From positions 1-14,994 of the forward strand of contig JAERML010000071.1 of NCBI GenBank assembly GCA_016844425.1: a stretch of 14,994 bases of DNA, in the 5' to 3' direction. The position numbers and the translations under genes were made by a program. Below the pieces are notes generated by a model, which was not told the DNA's origin, ran no database searches, and was given only the letters and a program-made list of their open reading frames with translations. The stretch is from Bacteroidota bacterium (GTDB lineage: Bacteria > Bacteroidota > UBA10030 > UBA6906). Positions 6,997-13,294 of this stretch are shown here, in pieces (position 1 is the first letter of the stretch; each line of letters starts with the position of its first letter).

Positions 6997-8251
6997 GGCC
7001 TGACGCGGCGCCCGGACCGGCGTTCAAACCTTTTGCAAGAAGACGTCCATTCTTGATAACGGTTTCTTTCTCCTTGAGGTCGAAAACAGGGCGTAACAGT
7101 TGGTTCAGCTGATCCGGCTCGATCCTCTGTAATGCTTCCTTGTCGGAAATGAGTTTCTCTCCCACCATGTCGACCGCAATCTTGATAGCCGCGAATGCCG
7201 TCCGTTTGCCGGCCCGGCACTGAAGCATATAGAGCGTCCCTTGCTGGATCGTGAATTCAATGTCCATCATGTCGCGGTAATGTCTCTCAAGGACTTTCCT
7301 GATCTTGTCCAGTTCCTTGTAGATCTTCGGGTTCGCCTCTGCCAGCATTGAGATGGGAAGGGGTGTACGTGTGCCAGCAACAACATCCTCGCCTTGTGCA
7401 TTCATCAAGTACTCGCCATAGAATGCATTCTCGCCTGTCGCGGCGTTTCGCGTGAATGCCACACCGGTGCCCGAATCTTCCCCCATGTTGCCAAACACCA
7501 TGGATTGGACATTCACAGCGGTCCCCCACGATTCGGGGATGTCGTACATTTTTCGGTAGGCGATCGCCCGGTCGTTGCTCCACGACCCGAACACTGCTCC
7601 AATCGCCCCCCAGAGCTGCCTCATCGGCTCCTGGGGAAAGTCGTGGCCTGTCTTCTCTTTGATCGCCTGTTTGAAGAGCGATACGAGGTCCTTCAAATCG
7701 TCGGCTGTCAGCTCGGTATCGAGATGAACGCCTTTCGATTTCTTCTTTGCTTCAATGATCATCTCGAACGGGTCGATCTCATCCTTATGCACCGGTTTCA
7801 GTCCGAGCACGACATCGCCGTACATCTGCACGAAGCGGCGGTAGGAATCATAGACGAAACGTGGGTTCCTGGTTTTCTTCACGAGCCCCTCCGCAACCAC
7901 GTCGTTGAGACCAAGGTTGAGAATTGTGTCCATCATGCCTGGCATGGATGCGCGGGCACCCGAGCGAACGGAGACGAGGAGTGGGTTTCGGGGGTCGCCG
8001 AACGTCGCGTGCATCGCTTTCTCCACCTTCTTTAAGGCGGCTTTCACGTCACCTGCCAACGACCGGGGATACGTCCTCTTGCTCGCATAGTAGTACGTGC
8101 ACACTTCTGTGGAAATCGTAAATCCCGCCGGTACCGGCAATCCGATATTTGTCATCTCTGCGAGGTTGGCCCCCTTTCCACCGAGTAGACCTTTCATCTC
8201 CGCTTTCCCTTCAGCCTTCCCCTTTCCAAACACGTAAACATATTTTTTCAT
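6962..8251 (-). CDS. ppdK: Pyruvate, phosphate dikinase, N-terminal part (prematurely ended)
   Basis: This frame of 429 codons encodes the ATP-grasp nucleotide-binding domain of PPDK. Recognisable blocks are [26 protein letters not shown] (residues 22-47, with the ATP-binding lysine), [49 protein letters not shown] and [16 protein letters not shown]. The sequence then runs [22 protein letters not shown] into the start of the swivelling domain ([22 protein letters not shown]). It stops there because of the 13-bp duplication, about 30 residues before the catalytic phosphohistidine motif, so alone it cannot complete the reaction. The start is ATG at 8251, with AGGAA 6 bases upstream. It lies 33 bases after the amidotransferase gene. 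In bacteria PPDK can work in either direction, for gluconeogenesis or for pyrophosphate-dependent glycolysis. Confidence 0.88.
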   Translation of the reverse strand: MKKYVYVFGKGKAEGKAEMKGLLGGKGANLAEMTNIGLPVPAGFTISTEVCTYYYASKRTYPRSLAGDVKAALKKVEKAMHATFGDPRNPLLVSVRSGARASMPGMMDTILNLGLNDVVAEGLVKKTRNPRFVYDSYRRFVQMYGDVVLGLKPVHKDEIDPFEMIIEAKKKSKGVHLDTELTADDLKDLVSLFKQAIKEKTGHDFPQEPMRQLWGAIGAVFGSWSNDRAIAYRKMYDIPESWGTAVNVQSMVFGNMGEDSGTGVAFTRNAATGENAFYGEYLMNAQGEDVVAGTRTPLPISMLAEANPKIYKELDKIRKVLERHYRDMMDIEFTIQQGTLYMLQCRAGKRTAFAAIKIAVDMVGEKLISDKEALQRIEPDQLNQLLRPVFDLKEKETVIKNGRLLAKGLNAGPGAASGRVVFNAPDAEE

Positions 8252-8284
8252 GGTAGCTTCCTAAGTTTGATATGCTGCGTTGCG

Positions 8285-8998
8285 TTAGTCGTGTACTGTG
8301 TTCATCTTTGTGGAACGAACCACTTCACCCACAAACTCTTTGAGAATTCCTTGCGAGAACGGGCTCGCTAAATCCGCCATCCGTTCCGGATGCCACTGGA
8401 CCAGGAGCAGAAACGGTTTTGCCTCATGGTGTTCCCATTCCAGCGCTTCCACTAATCCATCGTCCGACCTGGCGGCGACTTTCAGTCCATCTCCTATGCG
8501 ATCGACCGCCTGATGATGGTTGGTGTTGACAATCCCTCGCTCATCCCGGACTATGGAATGAAGCAACGTCCCCTTCTCGACCGTCACGGAATGCACTCTG
8601 TCCTGGTTCTCATCCTTTCTATGATTTTCGAATCCTGCAGCCCGGACATCCGGGATCATCGAACCACCCGTGGCAACATTGAAGACCTGCATCCCGCGGC
8701 AAATGCCAAGAATCGGAATCCGCAGCTCCATTGCTTTGCGGATTGCTTCGAACTCAAACTCATCGCGCTTCGGGTTCACTCCGTCCATTAGCCCAATCGC
8801 GTCTTCGCGGCCATAGTACTTGGGGTGAACGTCTCCCCCGCCGGTGATCAGCAGTCCATCGCAACGTTCAATGGCGGACGAGTTCTCGAGTTCATACGAT
8901 AGTTTCACCAGTTCCAGGCCGGGAGCCACGAGGTGGACCCAGTTGTTGTAGTGTTGAAAGCTTGGTCGAAGCGTATCTGTTACGCCCAAAACAGCCAT
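8285..8998 (-). CDS. Class I glutamine amidotransferase / gamma-glutamyl hydrolase-like (peptidase C26) protein
   Basis: This 237-residue protein has the full catalytic set of class I glutamine amidotransferases. The nucleophile elbow is PILGICRGMQVFN with Cys100, and the His-Glu pair is in LVQWHPERM (His203, Glu205). The blocks DGLLITGGGDVHPKYYG (48-63), KRDEFEFEAI (78-87) and NTNHHQAVDRIGDGLKV resemble the gamma-glutamyl-gamma-aminobutyrate hydrolase (PuuD-like) subgroup, so hydrolysis of a gamma-glutamyl compound is the likeliest activity. The real substrate is unknown; no putrescine-degradation genes are nearby. The start at 8998 overlaps the lpxK stop by one base (TAATG), which suggests coupled translation with a lipid A gene, an odd partner for this family. 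The product is predicted to be cytosolic, with no signal peptide. Confidence 0.85.
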   Translation of the reverse strand: MAVLGVTDTLRPSFQHYNNWVHLVAPGLELVKLSYELENSSAIERCDGLLITGGGDVHPKYYGREDAIGLMDGVNPKRDEFEFEAIRKAMELRIPILGICRGMQVFNVATGGSMIPDVRAAGFENHRKDENQDRVHSVTVEKGTLLHSIVRDERGIVNTNHHQAVDRIGDGLKVAARSDDGLVEALEWEHHEAKPFLLLVQWHPERMADLASPFSQGILKEFVGEVVRSTKMNTVHD

Positions 8999-10047
8999 TA
9001 CTTCTCTCCCACATAAGCATCTATCATTTTGTTAAGAATATCTTCCCCGGCAACGATCTCCACCTCAATCCGAGCGTAATGGAGATGCAGCGATGTCATG
9101 GACGACTCTGCAACACTTTGCGCCCCCATCATACGAACCACATCCTTTTCTGTTGTCACGCACACCTCTGCACGGACGTCTTTCATACGTCCGGCAATCC
9201 GGCTAAGGTCGGCCTCCGAGTACACATGGTGATCGGGAAAGCGGACATCGCCTACAACTGCGATGCCTTGCTCTTTCAGTCCCTCAACAAATCTAACATG
9301 GTTTCCGATGCCGCTGAAGGCCAGCACACGCGAACCTTGCTGTGTCTCCAGATTCACTCTTGAGTGATCAGAAGACCGGAACAATCCAGCGGGTTTGTAT
9401 CGAAATCCAATCATTGGTACTGCAAACCGTTTGTTGAAATCCCGCTGCGATGTTGTCGAAAAGCCATCTTCTTTCAGGTTTGAGAACGCCAACAGGGTGG
9501 CCCTTCGCAATCCTGCTAACGGCTCCCGGCGAAAGCCTGCCGGAAGCATTGGTTCTCGCAAGAGGTTCCGGGTCGAGTCTATGACCACAATATCCATACC
9601 CCGCCGGATATATCTGTGTTGGAACCCATCATCAAGCAGAATGACCTCGGCCCCGAAACTCGCGGTCGCAATGCGTGCCGCCGCCACCCTCTTTTCCCCA
9701 ACTATGACAATTGCTTTCGGGTTCTTGCGCGCAACCAAGACGGGCTCATCCCCACCCGTTCCTGCATCCGCCAACAGTTGTTTTCCATCGGACACGATAA
9801 CTACACCGGAAGAACGGCGCCCGTACCCGCGGCTGATCACCGCGACGCGCTTCCCGCGCACTTCACATATTCGGACGAGGTAATCAACGAATGGTGTTTT
9901 CCCGGTCCCTCCCGCCGTCATGTTGCCAACGGAGATCACCGGCACGCCCACGTCTTCCGACTTCAGCCATCCACCGTCAAATGCCTTGTTGCGACCGGCC
10001 ACCGCTGCACCATATAGCCAGGAGAGAGGAAGCAAAAGTGTTTTCAT
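8998..10047 (-). CDS. lpxK: Tetraacyldisaccharide 4'-kinase
   Basis: LpxK phosphorylates the 4' position of tetraacyldisaccharide-1-phosphate to give lipid IVA, at the inner membrane. The 349-residue product has a hydrophobic N-terminus (LLLPLSWLYGAAVAGRNKAF) typical of the family's membrane-contacting helix. Its Walker A loop is SVGNMTAGGTGKTPF, with the core at residues 46-51. The acidic catalytic block DDGFQHRYIRRGMD (139-152) includes His144. EPMLPAGFRREPL (165-177), FSGIGNHVRF (244-253), FPDHHVYSEADL (270-281) and CVTTEKDVVR (296-305) also fit. The start is ATG at 10047, 13 bases after the TPR lipoprotein stop, with no clear Shine-Dalgarno site. The preceding lpxB makes its substrate two genes upstream, and the glutamine amidotransferase gene starts within its stop codon. 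Confidence 0.95.
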   Translation of the reverse strand: MKTLLLPLSWLYGAAVAGRNKAFDGGWLKSEDVGVPVISVGNMTAGGTGKTPFVDYLVRICEVRGKRVAVISRGYGRRSSGVVIVSDGKQLLADAGTGGDEPVLVARKNPKAIVIVGEKRVAAARIATASFGAEVILLDDGFQHRYIRRGMDIVVIDSTRNLLREPMLPAGFRREPLAGLRRATLLAFSNLKEDGFSTTSQRDFNKRFAVPMIGFRYKPAGLFRSSDHSRVNLETQQGSRVLAFSGIGNHVRFVEGLKEQGIAVVGDVRFPDHHVYSEADLSRIAGRMKDVRAEVCVTTEKDVVRMMGAQSVAESSMTSLHLHYARIEVEIVAGEDILNKMIDAYVGEK

Positions 10048-10060
10048 CGAGACCGCCGGG

Positions 10061-10897
10061 TTACTTTGTGTATCCCGCCTCCTGCAACTGTCTCTCCACC
10101 TGTTTGAGCTTCTCCATGGCCCTGTAGGTTTGATGGAGTCCTTTCAACGACACAAGCATCCCGATCTTATCGTCCATAAGCCGACGGAAAGCGTCGGACG
10201 CCTTGTGGTCGCTGTTCGTCTCCTTCAGTTCGGCGATTGTTGCATCCACCGTTTTGACGCCCGTATCAAACGTCCGCTCCGCCGTTTGATCACGGTCTAT
10301 TTTCATGTAGGCCCTTCCAAGCTGGCGGTAGAAGCTACCGATATACGGAGAACCTTTGAACTTCTCGATGGCCTCCTTTTGCGTCTTGATGACGTTCTGA
10401 TACTCCCCAGCCATGAAGTACGCCGAGCCGAGATTAAAGTACTGCCTGTCGTAAGGATAGGCTTCGGCATTCTTCTTCGCGTATTTCAGGTAGGCCCGGT
10501 CATCGTCCAGCGCATATGAGAGCTCGCAAAGGCGTTCATACAGGTCGGACCCCTTGTTACCAAGCGCATCAATCTTTGCGAAATAATCGCGTGCTTTCTT
10601 GAATTGCTCCAGCCGTTTCGGATTCTTCTCTCCTGTCTCCCGCATGCCAAGATCATAGTGCATCTGAGCCAGATCAGTCAGGGGCGGTACATAGGAGGCA
10701 TCCAGGGCAACAGCTTTCCTTAGCATGATCTGTGCACTGTCGAACTGCTGTTCAAGGAACAGTTGGTGGCCACGTCGATACATGGCCTCCTTCGTCTCAA
10801 GAGCCGGTGTCGGCTTCACTGTTTCAGGTGCCGGGCCACAGGAGGCGACAAGACCGAGCAGAACAACGAGCAGGGTTGATTTCGAACGGGATCTCAT
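10061..10897 (-). CDS. TPR-repeat lipoprotein between lpxB and lpxK
   Basis: This 278-residue protein begins with a lipoprotein signal: basic n-region RSRSK, hydrophobic LLVVLLGLVAS, then Cys20 in an LVASC lipobox. The mature part is predicted to be lipid-anchored in the envelope. It is built of helical tetratricopeptide-like units, for example YRRGHQLFLEQQFDSAQIML at about 39-58, LTDLAQMHYDLGMRE, and YFNLGSAYFMAGEYQNVIKT. The C-terminal third (about 200-278) is a charged helix that may form a coiled coil. I cannot name a characterised homologue. TPR proteins usually act as protein-binding scaffolds. Its start overlaps the lpxB stop as ATGA, and lpxK follows after 13 bases, so it is embedded in a lipid A operon. 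That context hints at a role in outer-membrane or LPS assembly, but this is inference. Confidence 0.88.
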   Translation of the reverse strand: MRSRSKSTLLVVLLGLVASCGPAPETVKPTPALETKEAMYRRGHQLFLEQQFDSAQIMLRKAVALDASYVPPLTDLAQMHYDLGMRETGEKNPKRLEQFKKARDYFAKIDALGNKGSDLYERLCELSYALDDDRAYLKYAKKNAEAYPYDRQYFNLGSAYFMAGEYQNVIKTQKEAIEKFKGSPYIGSFYRQLGRAYMKIDRDQTAERTFDTGVKTVDATIAELKETNSDHKASDAFRRLMDDKIGMLVSLKGLHQTYRAMEKLKQVERQLQEAGYTK

Positions 10898-12033
10898 GCC
10901 GCCTCTCCCAGAGCGATGATACCCTCGGCTACACGAACCGATGCGCCTGGACTACCAAGCTTCGATTTGATAATAGAAAGATCTGATCGCATTGCTGCAC
11001 AATAGTCAGCGTCATCCAACATCCGTTCAATCGCCCGTGCCATGTTTTCCGCAGTCATCTCGTGCTGAACAAGCTCCGGAACTACTTTCCTTCCGGCAAC
11101 GATGTTCACCAAACCGATGTGTTCCACGTCTACCAGAATCCGCCCGATGAAAAAGGTGATGGGAGATGTTTTGTAGACGACCACCATGGGGGTCCCGAAC
11201 CATCCTGTTTCCAACGTTGCCGTCCCTGAGGTCACAATGGCCGCGTCCGCGTGACACATCAAATCGTGCGTCCCATCTTCAACCAGGGTAATTCCCGACT
11301 CTGGTGGAATGAATCGGCGGACAAACCCTGCGCCGAGATTGGGCGCAACACCGATAGCCACCTGCACACTTCGCATTGCAGTGACACGCCGAGCTGCATG
11401 GATCATGACAGGAAGGATCTGCTCGATCTCCTGTACACGGCTTCCCGGAAACAATCCGAGAACCTTCTTGTCAGCAACCAGACCATAGGCATCCAGGAAC
11501 TGTTCTTTCGTCCTCACCTCGCCAAGGGACTCCACAAGGGGATGGCCCACAAACTCCACATCCACTCCTTCGCTTCTGTAGAGATCAACTTCAAAAGGGA
11601 AGACGACCTTCATCCGATTGACGAGAGACTTCATTTTCTTCACACGTCCCTTGTGCCACGCCCACACCTGCGGGCTGATGTAGTACAGAACTTTGATTCC
11701 CCTCGCCTTTACCTTTCTGGCAAACCGGAGGTTGAATCCCGGATAATCGATCAGTACCACCACCTCCGGACAACGTGCATCAAGAACACCCTCCAGCTCT
11801 CTCTCCACCTTCCTGATCACCGACAGGTGCTTCACCACCTCCACAAATCCCATAAACGAAACGGACGAGATGTGAAAAATGAGCTCCATCCCCTCCTTCT
11901 TCATCCTGTCGCCGCCAACCCCGAAAACTTCTATGTCTGCACGCTTTCGTTTCAATTCACGGACGACGCCGGCACCGTGCAAATCGCCCGACGCCTCACC
12001 GGCGATCATCATCACCCGCGAAAGCATCGTCAT
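10894..12033 (-). CDS. lpxB: Lipid-A-disaccharide synthase
   Basis: LpxB, a peripheral inner-membrane GT19 glycosyltransferase, condenses UDP-2,3-diacylglucosamine with lipid X to form the beta-1',6 disaccharide core of lipid A. The 379-residue product has the family N-terminus MMIAGEASGDLHG, then SFMGFVEV, LIDYPGFNLRFA (94-105, with the conserved Asp), YYISPQVWAWHKGR (117-130), FVGHPLVE (161-168), GLFPGSRVQEI and the donor-site block AIVTSGTATLETGWFGTPMVVVYK. Three starts are possible: GTG at 12042, ATG at 12033 and ATG at 12027. I chose 12033 because its ATG overlaps the upstream stop as ATGA, the same junction type used by the next gene, and GGTGGGG lies just ahead of it. The stop likewise overlaps the TPR lipoprotein start (ATGA). 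Confidence 0.95.
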   Translation of the reverse strand: MTMLSRVMMIAGEASGDLHGAGVVRELKRKRADIEVFGVGGDRMKKEGMELIFHISSVSFMGFVEVVKHLSVIRKVERELEGVLDARCPEVVVLIDYPGFNLRFARKVKARGIKVLYYISPQVWAWHKGRVKKMKSLVNRMKVVFPFEVDLYRSEGVDVEFVGHPLVESLGEVRTKEQFLDAYGLVADKKVLGLFPGSRVQEIEQILPVMIHAARRVTAMRSVQVAIGVAPNLGAGFVRRFIPPESGITLVEDGTHDLMCHADAAIVTSGTATLETGWFGTPMVVVYKTSPITFFIGRILVDVEHIGLVNIVAGRKVVPELVQHEMTAENMARAIERMLDDADYCAAMRSDLSIIKSKLGSPGASVRVAEGIIALGEAA

Positions 12034-12338
12034 CCCCACCACTCGAGGTACACGTATTTCGCAACCACGAGCAGCGTCACAAGCAAGATGGCTTGAAACG
12101 TCCGCCGCTCGGAAGCAATCCCATCGCGCGTGCTCATCACTTTTGGCGGCGGGTTCGGAGATGCATACGTTGTCATTCGGGGAATGAAACGTCCGACGTG
12201 CTTCCGGTAGTGATCATATGCAGGCCCAAATTGCACTGCGAGGTACTCTTCCTCCTTGGTCACGATCAGGTAGTACTGGAGATAGAACCAGGCCACGGCG
12301 ACGATCAACAGCCATGGGAAGAGCGCCATGGACATCAC
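12030..12338 (-). CDS. Isoprenylcysteine carboxyl methyltransferase-like membrane protein, C-terminal fragment
   Basis: This frame carries the C-terminal part of an ICMT/phospholipid-methyltransferase-like protein. It has a hydrophobic helix (ALFPWLLIVAVAWFYLQYYL) followed by the family's C-terminal block EEEYLAVQFGPAYDHYRKHVGRFIPR, then a loop and a last hydrophobic segment ending in EWWG. The frame is open upstream of its first start codon and reads GNGWLYAGVGVMSM, which looks like genuine protein continuing from a lost upstream part. The first ATG (12335) overlaps the stop of the upstream fragment as TGATG, so reinitiation is conceivable. The stop overlaps the lpxB start as ATGA, so translation through this fragment may still matter for lpxB expression. 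As a methyltransferase it is probably non-functional, since the signature segment is missing. Confidence 0.65.
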   Translation of the reverse strand: MMSMALFPWLLIVAVAWFYLQYYLIVTKEEEYLAVQFGPAYDHYRKHVGRFIPRMTTYASPNPPPKVMSTRDGIASERRTFQAILLVTLLVVAKYVYLEWWG

Positions 12339-12565
12339 CCCGACGCCGGCATAGAGCCAACCGTTCCCGTAGTGCGTGTTTCGCTCCCCGCGATGGAGAC
12401 ACCCCAGAACCGAATCGCTTCGCCAGTAAGTACTATCATCAGGCCAATGAGTATACTGGAGATTGTCGGCTCGGCAAACACCAGCATAACAAGCAGGAAC
12501 GGTATTGGTGTGTAGCTCCGGTACTTGAACACCAATCGACGTATGTCGCTGTCTCCGGATGTCAC
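12335..12565 (-). CDS. Isoprenylcysteine carboxyl methyltransferase-like membrane protein, N-terminal fragment
   Basis: The 76-codon frame starts at GTG 12565, 3 bases after the phosphatase stop and behind a GGGGATAGG ribosome-like site. It encodes a charged N-terminus, two hydrophobic helices (about residues 20-31 and 35-50), and FWGVSIAGSETRTTGTVG, the loop that in ICMT-like proteins precedes the SAM-binding segment. It then changes to an unrelated SMPASG and stops. The matching C-terminal part continues in another frame directly downstream. Between the two, the family's GP[YF]xxVRNPLYxG-type signature is absent, so this looks like an internal deletion with frameshift and not a simple one-base error. 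Intact relatives are integral membrane proteins of about 200 residues. The natural substrate of such bacterial ICMT-like proteins is mostly unknown. Confidence 0.65.
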   Translation of the reverse strand: MTSGDSDIRRLVFKYRSYTPIPFLLVMLVFAEPTISSILIGLMIVLTGEAIRFWGVSIAGSETRTTGTVGSMPASG

Positions 12566-12568
12566 TGC

Positions 12569-13294
12569 CTATCCCCGCGCAAAGAGGGCTCGTCGCATCA
12601 CTTCGGCGCGACGTCGCTTGGGTAGGGTTTGTTTCTCAAGGAGTGTTGAGAGGCGGTCCACAATTTCACTAAACGAAGAATAGAGATAGTACGAGATGTT
12701 CTCCCGCTGGCAAAATTTCTGCAACTCATCCTTTGCAAACACCAGATCCGCATACTGGACGGGACAGTGATCTGAATATCCCTCGCCAACATAACCGATG
12801 ACATCGTCGTCACCAGCAAGGGAGAGCATGACGTTCCGCTTGCAGCATGCGCAACGAGTGCACTCCGAATCCCGGAACGGAAAGCGGATCGTTGCGTTGC
12901 TTTTGCCCTCCCCGTCAACGGGACCTATTTCAAGTGCGTTCGCAAAGAACGAAACTCCACTGATTCCATGTGCCTCTAGAATCTCACGAATGTAATAGTC
13001 AAGCCCATCGCTGACGATGTAAAATTCGAGATGCCGATTCCTGCAAAACTCGACAAAGGATTTGAATGACGAATCGATCTCCTGGCCCCGGACAAACCTT
13101 GTCGCTTCAATCACATCCAACTTTCCGAGAGCTGCAACCTCACGCTCAAAACACCCCGTGGCGGAAAGGGCGCCTGCCCTGTACTCCCGGACCGCTTCAT
13201 CACATTCCACACCGCCAAACCTGCGGAAGAACACATTGCCGACATCCTGGCGGGTAATGGTCCCGTCGAAATCAATGAAGAGTTTCAGTGCCAT
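12569..13294 (-). CDS. HAD-superfamily (MtnX/phosphoserine-phosphatase-like) phosphatase
   Basis: This 241-residue cytosolic HAD hydrolase of the IB type carries motif I FIDFDGTIT (residues 6-14, nucleophile Asp8 and acid/base Asp10), motif II IVSDG (93-97) and motif IV GYVGEGYSDHCPVQYADLVFAK (168-189). A cysteine cluster CTRCACCK (145-152) precedes the motif III region; a similar Cys-rich stretch occurs in MtnX-type phosphatases of methionine salvage. No other methionine-salvage gene is visible, so the substrate is uncertain. A highly basic C-terminus (KRRRAEVMRR) ends the protein. The ATG at 13294 overlaps the smc stop as TGATG; a TTG one codon earlier (13297) is less likely. The next gene starts 3 bases after the stop, so it sits in the smc-lpx block. 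Confidence 0.85.
   Translation of the reverse strand: MALKLFIDFDGTITRQDVGNVFFRRFGGVECDEAVREYRAGALSATGCFEREVAALGKLDVIEATRFVRGQEIDSSFKSFVEFCRNRHLEFYIVSDGLDYYIREILEAHGISGVSFFANALEIGPVDGEGKSNATIRFPFRDSECTRCACCKRNVMLSLAGDDDVIGYVGEGYSDHCPVQYADLVFAKDELQKFCQRENISYYLYSSFSEIVDRLSTLLEKQTLPKRRRAEVMRRALFARG

Noticed and set aside
11251..12096. A 281-codon plus-strand frame opposite lpxB.
   Set aside because: It is antisense to a gene with clear lpxB motifs, its translation is His-rich, and it has no domain.
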